The notes below the pieces were generated by a model that did no database searches, was not told the DNA's origin, and saw nothing but the letters and a program-made list of their open reading frames with translations. Shown in pieces: positions 1-7,472 of a stretch of DNA of 64,000 nucleotides; within the stretch, counting starts at the first letter, position 1, and the number at the start of each line of letters is the position of its first letter. The position numbers were made by a program, and so were the translations under genes. This DNA is from Cyclobacteriaceae bacterium (lineage in GTDB: Bacteria; Bacteroidota; Bacteroidia; Cytophagales; Cyclobacteriaceae): assembly GCA_016787725.1 (NCBI GenBank), contig JAEUTZ010000021.1:372001-436000 (forward strand), in the 5' to 3' direction.

Positions 1-225
1 GGTAAAATCACCATTGAAATGAATGCGATGGAATTGCATAATCAATTGCAAATCGAAATCACCAACCCCTTCGACTCCGATATGCAGCCACCTGCCGGTA
101 GCGGATTTGGTATAACTGGCTTACAGCGCAGATTGTATTTACTCTATGCGCGAAATGACTTGATGACAACCATTAGTCATGAGAGTAAATTTACCGTCCA
201 TCTGATAATTCCTCGGAAGCCATGA
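1..225 (+). CDS. Sensor histidine kinase, LytS/YpdA type (C-terminal fragment)
   Basis: Only the last 74 residues lie in the window; the reading frame is open from base 1. The segment GSGFGITGLQRRLYLLY matches the G-box end of the HATPase_c domain of LytS/YpdA-type kinases, which reads GxGxGLxNLxxRLxLLY in the family. Such kinases are normally membrane-anchored and phosphorylate a LytTR response regulator. The stop codon overlaps the start of exactly such a regulator (ATGA, 4 bp), so the two form a translationally coupled two-component pair. The sensor domain and the phospho-accepting histidine lie outside the window, so the stimulus cannot be guessed. Confidence 0.85.
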   Translation, partial: GKITIEMNAMELHNQLQIEITNPFDSDMQPPAGSGFGITGLQRRLYLLYARNDLMTTISHESKFTVHLIIPRKP

Positions 226-959
226 TAAAAGTTGTTTTAATCGATGATGAGCCACTGAGTCGTGAGATTTTGAAGAAATATCTGATGAAAATCACAGACG
301 TGGAAGTGATGGAAGAATGCAACGATGGATTTGAAGGAGTAAAAGCAATTCAGCAACACCAACCCGACCTTATTTTTCTGGATATTCAAATGCCTAAGAT
401 TTCCGGCTTTGAAATGTTGGAATTGGTCAATCCGATGCCCGCAGTGATTTTCATTACCGCTTTTGACGAATATGCATTGAAAGCATTTGAAACGAATGCA
501 ATCGACTACCTGTTAAAACCAGTTTCGGAGGACCGGTTTGTTAAGGCCATGCAAAAATATTCAGAGCGGGTAGTTGCTTCGGCAACAAAAACACAAGCCT
601 TGCTGGAAACCATGGGCCAATCGCCTTCTCAGAACAATCGCATTGTTGTTAAAACCGGAAACAAGGTTAAAATCATTCCTGTACATGAAATTCACTATTT
701 GGAAGCAGATGATGATTTTGTAAAAATTGTGACCGCGGAAGGGTCGTTTTTGAAAAATAAGACCATGGCTTTTTACGAACAATCGTTGGATCCGAATTTA
801 TTTGTGCGGGTGCATCGGTCTTATTTATTACACATCGGACAGATTACGAAGATTGAGCCGTATCAAAAGGAAACTCATCTGGCTGTACTTCGGGGAGGGC
901 AACAGATACCGGTCAGTAAAACCGGTTACGGAAAGCTTAAATCAATTCTTGGAATTTAG
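222..959 (+). CDS. LytTR-family response regulator
   Basis: A 245-residue response regulator with an N-terminal receiver domain and a C-terminal LytTR DNA-binding domain (about residues 140-245). The receiver shows the acidic pocket D8/D9, phospho-acceptor D54 in FLDIQMP, the T-loop FITAFD and a lysine in LLKPVS. The LytTR half carries IHYLEADDDFVKI and FVRVHRSYLLH, typical of the AlgR/AgrA/LytR fold. It is coupled by a 4-bp overlap to the kinase upstream. Bacteroidota carry many such pairs with varied or unknown targets, so the regulon cannot be inferred. The ATG at the overlap is the natural start. Confidence 0.95.
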   Translation: MIKVVLIDDEPLSREILKKYLMKITDVEVMEECNDGFEGVKAIQQHQPDLIFLDIQMPKISGFEMLELVNPMPAVIFITAFDEYALKAFETNAIDYLLKPVSEDRFVKAMQKYSERVVASATKTQALLETMGQSPSQNNRIVVKTGNKVKIIPVHEIHYLEADDDFVKIVTAEGSFLKNKTMAFYEQSLDPNLFVRVHRSYLLHIGQITKIEPYQKETHLAVLRGGQQIPVSKTGYGKLKSILGI

Positions 960-961
960 CG

Positions 962-1414
962 ATGTCTCACCTCCGCACAGCCTTGCTCAACTTGTGTTCA
1001 GCGTATGTAAATCAGCGCATCCAGGTGGCTCAAGAAGCTATTCATGCGGCACAGGAATCGGCACAGGCAGAAGAAAAGAGCAGTGCCGGGGATAAGTATG
1101 AAACAGGACGAGCGATGGCCCATCTTGAGAAGGAAAAAGCGATGCTGCAATGGCATGAAGCGAACCGGTTGAGAGCTGACCTGGAGAAAGTAGCGCGTCA
1201 GCCGGCTTCAGATTCCGTTGGGTTAGGGAGCGTTGTGGTGACAAGCAGTACTCGTTTTTACGTGTCGATTGGTGCCGGCAACCTGAGCGTGGATGGAGTT
1301 GATTACCTGGCTTTGTCACCAGCCTCCCCACTGGGCCAACGGCTGATGAAACGCAAAGTAGGCGATCGCTTGTTGTTTCAAAACAAATCGTATACAATCC
1401 TTGCAATACATTGA
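962..1414 (+). CDS. GreA/GreB C-terminal-fold-like protein, function unknown
   Basis: A 150-residue protein starting 2 nt after the response regulator stop. Residues about 15-80 are charged, alanine/glutamate-rich and helical, compatible with a coiled coil. The C-terminal part (about 88-150) has the pattern LGSVVVTS...YLALSPASPLGQRLMKRKVGDRLLF...YTILAIH. This closely follows the FKBP-like C-terminal domain of GreA/GreB, where SPxGxALLGKxVGDxV precedes a final IxxI strand. The N-terminal acidic Gre tip motif (GDxxENADY) is absent, so transcript cleavage activity is not expected. Such proteins may bind RNA polymerase like other Gre homologues, but that is inference. A genuine greB lies at 60649-61122. 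Confidence 0.7.
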   Translation: MSHLRTALLNLCSAYVNQRIQVAQEAIHAAQESAQAEEKSSAGDKYETGRAMAHLEKEKAMLQWHEANRLRADLEKVARQPASDSVGLGSVVVTSSTRFYVSIGAGNLSVDGVDYLALSPASPLGQRLMKRKVGDRLLFQNKSYTILAIH

Positions 1415-1436
1415 TTGAAATCGGATTTAACATAGT

Positions 1437-1444
1437 TACCTTTA
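1437..1444 (+). promoter_or_regulatory. Possible -7 element upstream of menA
   Basis: TACCTTTA differs from the Bacteroidota -7 consensus TAnnTTTG only at the last base. It lies 17 bp upstream of the menA ATG at a sensible distance for a short leader. No clear TTTG -33 element is visible. Confidence 0.35.
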
Positions 1445-1460
1445 CCGCGTTTATAATTGT

Positions 1461-2351
1461 ATGACGAGAGCCTGGATTCATGCGTTTCGATTGCGCACCT
1501 TACCGTTGGCCCTGGCTTGCATTGGTATGGGTGGATTTTTGGCGGCTGCTGCCGGCAAGTTTAATCCCGTCTTGTTTGGTCTCTGCTGCCTCACCACAAT
1601 TTTTTTGCAGGTGCTTTCAAACCTCGCCAACGATTATGGGGATTCGATGCATGGAGCGGATCACGAAGGTCGTAAAGGACCAACGCGAGCCGTTCAATCC
1701 GGAATTATTTCGGCATCTCAAATGCGCAATGCCGTGATTTTATTTGCTGTATTAAGTTTAGGATGCGGGTTGCTGTTACTTTGGGTTTCATTTGGCACTC
1801 ATTGGGATAAACTCATATTGTTTTTGGGGTTGGGCATGTTGAGTATCGTTGCTGCCATAGGCTATACCGTGGGCAAAAAGCCTTACGGGTACCTGGGGCT
1901 TGGCGATGTTTCGGTCTTGATATTCTTCGGGTTTGTAGGGGTTCTTGGATCGTACTACCTGTTTACACATACCCTTACACCCAAGGAAATTCTACCTGCC
2001 CTGAGTTGTGGATTTTTTTCTATTGCCGTATTAAACATCAACAACATCCGGGATATCGACTCGGATCGCCAGGCGGGGAAATTCTCCATTCCGGTTCGAA
2101 TTGGTAAAGCCAACGCGGTTCGGTACCATTGGTTTTTATTGTCCGGTGGTATTTTGAGCGCATGCGGCTACCTGGTATTACAGTATCGTTCTCCCTGGCA
2201 ATGGTTGTTTATACTTTCCGTACCACTATTAATTAAAAATGGCATTTCAGTTAATAACCGCCCATCCGAAGAGTTAGACCCGTTCTTGAAACAAATGGCA
2301 CTTTCTACACTTTTATTTGTTCTTTTATTCGGACTGGGTTTAATCCTATAA
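1461..2351 (+). CDS. menA: 1,4-dihydroxy-2-naphthoate polyprenyltransferase
   Basis: A 296-residue membrane protein of the UbiA prenyltransferase superfamily. The first aspartate-rich motif is N57-D58-Y-G-D61 with D67 following, and a second, NNIRDIDSDRQAGK, lies near residue 195; both bind Mg-diphosphate. The context NDYGDSMHGAD...GPTRAVQSG is diagnostic of MenA rather than UbiA. About eight hydrophobic segments fit an all-helical membrane enzyme. It attaches the isoprenoid tail to DHNA in menaquinone synthesis, which fits a Bacteroidota respiratory chain. It stands alone here without other men genes. The start is the ATG giving MTRAWIHAFRLRTLPL. Confidence 0.93.
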   Translation: MTRAWIHAFRLRTLPLALACIGMGGFLAAAAGKFNPVLFGLCCLTTIFLQVLSNLANDYGDSMHGADHEGRKGPTRAVQSGIISASQMRNAVILFAVLSLGCGLLLLWVSFGTHWDKLILFLGLGMLSIVAAIGYTVGKKPYGYLGLGDVSVLIFFGFVGVLGSYYLFTHTLTPKEILPALSCGFFSIAVLNINNIRDIDSDRQAGKFSIPVRIGKANAVRYHWFLLSGGILSACGYLVLQYRSPWQWLFILSVPLLIKNGISVNNRPSEELDPFLKQMALSTLLFVLLFGLGLIL

Positions 2352-2355
2352 AAAC

Positions 2356-2369
2356 TTGATTTAGATCAC
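2356..2369 (+). promoter_or_regulatory. FNR-like box upstream of the fnr-type regulator
   Basis: TTGATTTAGATCAC matches the FNR consensus TTGAT-N4-ATCAA at 9 of 10 specified bases. It begins 4 nt after the menA stop and ends 21 nt before the ATG of the Crp/Fnr-family gene. No good TAnnTTTG element lies downstream of it, so the placement suggests negative autoregulation (inference). Confidence 0.6.
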
Positions 2370-2390
2370 CTTTTTTATCAATTTCGAACG

Positions 2391-3107
2391 ATGGCGAAAG
2401 TAGAATTTAACATAGCATGTACGTTATGTGATCATTTAAAGGATTCCCTTTTTAATGGACTTAATCCTGAAGATTTAAGCAGGATTAACAATCACAAGAC
2501 TTGTATACAGTATAAGAAGGGTCAGAATATTTTTTATGAGGGTACGCGTCCTACAGGTTTGTATTGCATGAATGGGGGGAAAGTAAAGGTGTATAAGAAC
2601 AATGTTCAGGGCAAAGAATTTATCATCTACATTGCAAAACCCGGGGATTTTTTAGGATACCGCGCTTTGTTAAGCGAAGAGTTTTATCAGGCCACGGCCA
2701 CGGTACTCGAAGACGCTAAAATCTGCTTCATACCCAAAGAGAGTTTCTTTGAGGTACTGCAAAAGAATCCAACCTTCATGAGGCGTGTTGTACAGGCAGT
2801 CTGTCATGAAATGGGCCTGATGGAAGAGAAATTGGCCGAACTGGCCCACAAATCGGTACGCGAGCGTCTGGCGGCTAACCTATTGATGCTCAAGGAAACC
2901 TACGGTATGGAAGGCGAGGGGAGTACGCTCATCGAATTGGCTTTATCCCGCGAAGATCTGGCGAGTATCGTAGGCACCGCTACCGAAACCGTAATCCGGC
3001 TGCTTTCTGAGTTTAAAAGCGATGGTCTGATTGCCTTTGAAGGAAAAAAGATCCGCGTTATTGATGCTAAGAAACTGGCGAAACAAGCTGACCTGATTAT
3101 CGCATAA
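2391..3107 (+). CDS. Crp/Fnr-family transcriptional regulator, FNR-like
   Basis: A 238-residue regulator with a cyclic-nucleotide-binding-type beta-roll (about 25-140), a long dimer helix, and a Crp-type winged helix-turn-helix whose recognition region is SREDLASIVGTATETVIRLLSEF (about 185-207). Cysteines at C10 and C13 near the N-terminus, plus C38, C59 and one near 110, resemble the ligands of an oxygen-labile Fe-S cluster in FNR, but the spacing is not the E. coli pattern. FNR-like boxes lie before this gene and before the stress-protein operon that follows. The neighbouring genes (usp pair, ccoI, ccoS) are typical of low-oxygen regulons, so an oxygen-responsive role is likely but unproven. 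Confidence 0.88.
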   Translation: MAKVEFNIACTLCDHLKDSLFNGLNPEDLSRINNHKTCIQYKKGQNIFYEGTRPTGLYCMNGGKVKVYKNNVQGKEFIIYIAKPGDFLGYRALLSEEFYQATATVLEDAKICFIPKESFFEVLQKNPTFMRRVVQAVCHEMGLMEEKLAELAHKSVRERLAANLLMLKETYGMEGEGSTLIELALSREDLASIVGTATETVIRLLSEFKSDGLIAFEGKKIRVIDAKKLAKQADLIIA

Positions 3108-3108
3108 C

Positions 3109-3126
3109 CGGAGTTTATTTACTCCG
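3109..3126 (+). terminator. Hairpin after the Fnr-like gene
   Basis: CGGAGT-TTATTT-ACTCCG forms a 6-bp stem with a 6-nt loop starting 2 nt after the TAA stop. There is no T-run after it, so it may be a weak terminator or an mRNA 3'-end stabiliser. Confidence 0.35.
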
Positions 3127-3210
3127 ATCCCCCTCTCTGAAATTAGACAGACGTCATATTTTTAAGTGGGCAATCTATGCCTCTGAAACTGACAAAAGTC
3201 ATCTTTTCCT

Positions 3211-3224
3211 TTGATACACATCAT
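3211..3224 (+). promoter_or_regulatory. FNR-like box upstream of the usp operon
   Basis: TTGATACACATCAT matches TTGAT-N4-ATCAA at 9 of 10 specified bases. Its centre is about 43 bp upstream of the start point predicted from the TACTTTTG element at 3247-3254. That is close to the -41.5 position used by class II FNR activators. Confidence 0.65.
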
Positions 3225-3246
3225 TAAGGTGCGCTCGGGTTTATAA

Positions 3247-3254
3247 TACTTTTG
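3247..3254 (+). promoter_or_regulatory. -7 promoter element of the usp-ccoI operon
   Basis: TACTTTTG is an exact TAnnTTTG match, 24 bp before the usp ATG. No -33 TTTG is visible. The FNR-like box occupies the place an activator would need, suggesting activator-dependent transcription. Confidence 0.6.
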
Positions 3255-3278
3255 GTATGTAAATAAACCACTAGCATT

Positions 3279-4112
3279 ATGAAACGGATCTTGGTTCCCT
3301 GCGATTTTTCCGATCCAGCGATACAGGCATTCAAATTTGCCGTTGATGTAGCGAAGGAAAGTCGGGGTGAGGTAATTCTTCTTAACGTGGTAGAACTACC
3401 GGTCATGCATGAAAGCGTTTTAATGCCAACCCTTTCCTTTGAAGAGGCCTTTATCAAAGACATGAAGGCCCAAGCAGAAAAGAATTTTGCGAAAATGAAG
3501 GATAAGTGGGCCAAGGAAGGGCCAAAGGTATCCTCTTTCATTGAATTTGGTGGAGCAACGCCTACCATCCGCGACTTTGTAAAGGAAAACAACATCGACC
3601 TGATCATCATGGGTACTCATGGAGCCAGTGGACTAAAAGAATTTTTTGTTGGCTCCAACACAGAAAAGATCGTACGCACGTCAAGTGTTCCTGTAATTGC
3701 AGTAAAGGGTTCGATGAAAGTTGCATCCATCAAGAATATTGTATTCCCAAACACTTTTGCCACCGATCAGGAAGAACTTACGCTGAAGGTAAAGGCACTT
3801 CAGAATTTTTTTAAAGCCACATTGCATATCCTTTATGTCAATACACCTTCAACCTTCAGACGCGATATGGAAGTGAAGAAGGAAATGAAAGAGTTTGTGA
3901 AGCGATTCATGCTCAAGGATTATACGCTCACCATTTATAATGATTATAGCGAGGAAGAAGGACTGCGGAATTTTGTCAACGAGACAAAATCCGATATGGT
4001 AGCCATGGCTACGCATGGCCGCAGAGGCGTTAACCACCTGATGAGCGGCAGCATTGCCGAGGACGTTGTAAATCATTTAAAATGCCCAATCTGGACGTAT
4101 AAGATTCACTAA
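3279..4112 (+). CDS. Universal stress protein, tandem UspA domains
   Basis: A 277-residue protein made of two UspA domains (about 1-143 and 148-277). The first ends with GTHGASGLKEFFVGS, which fits the ATP-binding pattern G-2x-G-9x-G-S/T. The second has ATHGRRGVNHLMSGS, the same pattern with Ala for the first Gly. Tandem UspA proteins are cytoplasmic and often induced by anoxia or stasis. This gene is first in a probable operon with a second Usp-like gene, ccoI and ccoS, behind an FNR-like box and a -7 element. That makes it a probable low-oxygen-induced protein; the exact function is unknown. Confidence 0.92.
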   Translation: MKRILVPCDFSDPAIQAFKFAVDVAKESRGEVILLNVVELPVMHESVLMPTLSFEEAFIKDMKAQAEKNFAKMKDKWAKEGPKVSSFIEFGGATPTIRDFVKENNIDLIIMGTHGASGLKEFFVGSNTEKIVRTSSVPVIAVKGSMKVASIKNIVFPNTFATDQEELTLKVKALQNFFKATLHILYVNTPSTFRRDMEVKKEMKEFVKRFMLKDYTLTIYNDYSEEEGLRNFVNETKSDMVAMATHGRRGVNHLMSGSIAEDVVNHLKCPIWTYKIH

Positions 4113-4123
4113 TCGCTACTATC

Positions 4124-4891
4124 GTGAAAAAGCAGATCCTATTTCCGGTTGATTTTCAATCGTCACCCATTCACCTCGTTGATTATGCCCGGTTCTTCTC
4201 CCACGTTGATAAAAGTTTTACGGGTTTTTTTCTAAAAGACTTTGTGAAACAGCAAAAGGGGAAAGGGCCCGGAACAACTGATGGCGACAAATCAGTCATC
4301 CAGGCTTCCCTCGAAGAAGAAGCAAAGAGTTTAAATCTTGATATCAATTTTATAAAGAGTCAGCCCAACGGCAATACCCTGCTTAATCAAAGTAAGTTCG
4401 CTGACCTCGTGTTGATCAATCCAATTACCAACGACAATGTCAATAAATTAGCCCAATCGTTTCCCGACCATTTCTTTGAGGAAATCGGGTGTCCGATCTT
4501 TTTATCGGAAAACCTACTGGATCCCTACCATGAGATTTTGGTTCTGTTTGATTATGATCAATCAGGGTTGGCCGCGTTAAAGTCATTTCTGTCTTTTTTT
4601 GGTAAGATATCCAATACAAAGAAGGTCACCATCCTGACGGTAAGCCCGGACGATGCACCGGAAATTCATTTGGAAAAATACCTGGTCAGTTATCTACAGA
4701 AGATTTTTGCGGATGTGGGCATTGTGCCCATGAGCAACCGGGATTTGTCTGGTCAATTGGTACATTTTGCTTCAAAATTGAATAAACCCGTTTTAATAAT
4801 GGGCCGTGCTGCCTTAAATTTATTGAAGGACAGTCAACTGGCAACCCAACTTGCCAGCCATCACATGTCTATTTTTTATTCAAATGTTTAA
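4124..4891 (+). CDS. Degenerate UspA-like protein
   Basis: A 255-residue protein starting with GTG 11 nt after the preceding usp gene. The opening KKQILFPVDFQSSPIHLVDYA and the length match a two-domain Usp, and PVLIMGRAALNLLKDSQLATQLASHHMSIFYSNV occupies the place of the last strand-helix-strand. The ATP-binding glycines seen in its neighbour are missing in both halves, so nucleotide binding is unlikely. Its stop codon overlaps the ccoI start by one base, so it is probably co-translated with the copper ATPase. Assignment to the Usp fold rests on pattern and position. Confidence 0.75.
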   Translation: MKKQILFPVDFQSSPIHLVDYARFFSHVDKSFTGFFLKDFVKQQKGKGPGTTDGDKSVIQASLEEEAKSLNLDINFIKSQPNGNTLLNQSKFADLVLINPITNDNVNKLAQSFPDHFFEEIGCPIFLSENLLDPYHEILVLFDYDQSGLAALKSFLSFFGKISNTKKVTILTVSPDDAPEIHLEKYLVSYLQKIFADVGIVPMSNRDLSGQLVHFASKLNKPVLIMGRAALNLLKDSQLATQLASHHMSIFYSNV

Positions 4892-7290
4892 TGGAGCCAC
4901 TTGTTGAGGAAGAAGTAAAATGTTACCACTGCGGTTTGTCTTGTGAAGGCGACCGGTTTCAACTGCTGGAAAAACACTTTTGCTGCTACGGGTGTAAGAC
5001 TGTTTATGAGATCTTGCATGAGAATGATCTCTGCGAATATTATTCCTTTGATAAAAACCCGGGGGTAAGCCTTCGACACGTAAATGATGAATCCTTTGCG
5101 TACCTGGATGAGCCTGCCATCCAGAAGAAAGTACTCGAGTTCAACTCAACTTCGTTTGCCAGGGTACGATTTTATGTTCCTGCTATACATTGCATCTCCT
5201 GCATTTGGTTGTTGGAAAATCTCCAACGACTGCAAAAGGGCGTTCTAAAGTCGGAAGTGAACTTTGCCGGGAAAACCGTACGCATTGACTTTAACCCACA
5301 GGAAGTTGAACTAAGCCGCATGGCCCGGTTGATAACCTCGTTGGGCTACACACCTAAAATAAACCTGAAGCCAGAGGGTGAAATTAATGCAAGCGAAACA
5401 ACAAAGTCTCTGGTGATTAAACTGGCTTTGGCGGGTTTTGTATTCGGCAATATCATGCTGCTGAGTTTTCCTGAATACCTGGGGTTGGATCAGCAAGATC
5501 AGGCGCTGCAACGGATTTTTTCCTTCATCAACATTGCCTTGGCCATACCGGTTACATTTTATAGCGGTCGTGATTATTTCGTCAATGCATGGAAAAGCTT
5601 TACGCAACGGCAAATCAATATTGATGTCCCCATCGCGGTTGGGCTGTTGGCGTTATTTCTACGGAGTGTTTTTGATATCCTATTCCAGATTGGTCCGGGT
5701 TACCTGGATTCCTTGGCCGGCCTGGTTTTCTTTCTGTTGATCGGCCGATGGTTTCAAAGCAAAACCTATGACAGCCTCGCTTTTGACAGAGATTATAAAT
5801 CGTACTTCCCACTGGCCGTACACAAATGGGAGCGTGAAGGTTGGAAGCCAGTTATCGTTTATGAACTCCTGCCGGGCGATAAAATCCGCATCCGCAACAT
5901 GGAAATCATCCCGGCTGACAGCATCCTTGAAAGTGACGAAGCCTATGTGGATTATAGCTTTGTTACCGGAGAATCAAAGCCCGTTCACGTGCTAAAAGGG
6001 GCGGGAATTTATGCGGGGGGGCGGCTTGTTGGTAAACCCGTGATTTTACACGTTGAGAAGCGAACTTCACAAAGCTACCTCACGAGTTTATGGAATGAGG
6101 CTGCTTTTCAAAAGCCAGAAGAAAGTAAGTACCGAAGGATCATCGATCTGGCGGCACGCAGATTTACCTGGGTAGTCCTGGCCATCGCATTAATTACTGC
6201 CGTGGTTTGGTATATCTATGATCCTGCGCGGATGTGGTTGGTAATTACTTCGGTACTCATGGTAGCCTGCCCCTGTGCCTTGGCACTGGCAGCCCCTTTT
6301 ACTTATGGAAATATGTTGCGGGTTTTTGGTCGGCATGGTTTCTATCTCAAGAGTGCGGAGGTAATAGAACGGATTGCCACCATCGATTCTGTAGTGTTTG
6401 ATAAAACCGGAACCATCACACAGGGTGCAGCGCAGGTAAGTTTTACGGGGGTCTTGGAGGATCAGGAATTGGGTTGGGTGAAGTCCCTGACCTCTTCCTC
6501 TACGCACCCCTTGAGCAGTTTAGTTTCCAGGAGCATTGATCCGACTTCTACTTCACCGGTAGAAGATTTTATTGAGCGACCAGGAAAGGGCATACAAGGA
6601 AAAATAGCGGGTTCTGAAATTAAAGTTGGTTCCGCCTCCTTTGCTGGAGTTGATGACGTGCCTATGGACTCAGCCTCGAGGGTTTTTGTTGCAATTAATA
6701 ACCAGGTGCGGGGCTATTTTAAAGTGGAGACTTCAATTCGCAGCCAGATCGATACCGTGGTAAAAAAATTGGGCAACCGATGTGTTGCGTTGCTATCCGG
6801 AGATCATGAAGTGGAAGCAGATCGAATGCGGATGATTTTTCCGACCCACACCAAATTACTCTTTAACCAATCGCCTCATGATAAATTGAACTATATCTCC
6901 GGGTTACAAAAAAGCGGAGCTAAGGTAATGATGTTGGGCGATGGATTAAACGATTCGGGCGCATTGCAGCAAAGCGATGTTGGTGTTGCGGTAACAGATG
7001 ATACCGGGGTGTTTACACCAGCCTGTGATGGTATTTTGGCAGGTCAGCAGATGGGTCAATTGACTACCTTCATAAAGCAGAGCCGTTCTGCAACAACAAT
7101 TCTCAAGACCGGATTTATAATTTCATTTTTCTACAATGCTATTGCGTTAAGTTTTGCAGTGGGGGGCTATCTCACGCCCTTAATAGCGGCTATTTTAATG
7201 CCGATCAGCAGCATCAGTGTTGTCTTGTTTAGTACATTGGCGGTAAATTGGGTAGCTCGCAAATCATTTATCAATGTCTATTCATGCTGA
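4891..7290 (+). CDS. ccoI: Copper-translocating P-type ATPase of the CcoI/FixI type
   Basis: A 799-residue P1B-type ATPase. An N-terminal cysteine-rich metal-binding domain (C11, C14, C18, C31, C32, C35) is followed by an HMA domain with CxxC at C101/C104. The membrane CPC motif is near 460 (ACPCALALAAP), the phosphorylated Asp is near 504 (DKTGT), and the hinge motif GDGLND is near 684. The extra N-terminal Cys domain and the ccoS gene overlapping its 3' end mark it as the CcoI type. These pump copper for maturation of cbb3 cytochrome oxidase. The oxidase genes themselves (ccoNOP) and ccoG/ccoH are not in the window. Copper detoxification is the less likely alternative. Confidence 0.93.
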   Translation: MEPLVEEEVKCYHCGLSCEGDRFQLLEKHFCCYGCKTVYEILHENDLCEYYSFDKNPGVSLRHVNDESFAYLDEPAIQKKVLEFNSTSFARVRFYVPAIHCISCIWLLENLQRLQKGVLKSEVNFAGKTVRIDFNPQEVELSRMARLITSLGYTPKINLKPEGEINASETTKSLVIKLALAGFVFGNIMLLSFPEYLGLDQQDQALQRIFSFINIALAIPVTFYSGRDYFVNAWKSFTQRQINIDVPIAVGLLALFLRSVFDILFQIGPGYLDSLAGLVFFLLIGRWFQSKTYDSLAFDRDYKSYFPLAVHKWEREGWKPVIVYELLPGDKIRIRNMEIIPADSILESDEAYVDYSFVTGESKPVHVLKGAGIYAGGRLVGKPVILHVEKRTSQSYLTSLWNEAAFQKPEESKYRRIIDLAARRFTWVVLAIALITAVVWYIYDPARMWLVITSVLMVACPCALALAAPFTYGNMLRVFGRHGFYLKSAEVIERIATIDSVVFDKTGTITQGAAQVSFTGVLEDQELGWVKSLTSSSTHPLSSLVSRSIDPTSTSPVEDFIERPGKGIQGKIAGSEIKVGSASFAGVDDVPMDSASRVFVAINNQVRGYFKVETSIRSQIDTVVKKLGNRCVALLSGDHEVEADRMRMIFPTHTKLLFNQSPHDKLNYISGLQKSGAKVMMLGDGLNDSGALQQSDVGVAVTDDTGVFTPACDGILAGQQMGQLTTFIKQSRSATTILKTGFIISFFYNAIALSFAVGGYLTPLIAAILMPISSISVVLFSTLAVNWVARKSFINVYSC

Positions 7291-7454
7291 TAATCATTCT
7301 CTTAATTGCCATTTCACTTACCATTGCCATCATTTTTCTGGTGGCCTTTATTTGGAGCATGAAGAGCGGACAGTTTGATGACACCTACGGCCCTTCGGTG
7401 CGAATGCTGTTCGAAGACAAGCGCAGGTCGAAGAAGGATTCAAAGCCCTCCTGA
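7284..7454 (+). CDS. ccoS: cbb3-type cytochrome oxidase assembly protein CcoS
   Basis: A 56-residue protein: one transmembrane helix, then the family signature FIWSMKSGQFDDTYGPSVRMLF. The ATG at 7284 is chosen because it gives the usual CcoS N-terminus (MLIIILLIAISL) and overlaps the ccoI stop by 7 bp; upstream in-frame starts would add residues encoded inside ccoI. CcoS is needed for haem and copper insertion into cbb3 oxidase. The absence of the oxidase subunits next door means they must lie elsewhere or be lost. Confidence 0.93.
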   Translation: MLIIILLIAISLTIAIIFLVAFIWSMKSGQFDDTYGPSVRMLFEDKRRSKKDSKPS

Positions 7455-7472
7455 ATTCCTGTAAATTAGGGA

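Noticed and set aside
7248-7283. Upstream extension of ccoS by 12 codons
   Set aside because: The extension is read from within ccoI codons and does not match CcoS N-termini; the ATG at 7284 does.
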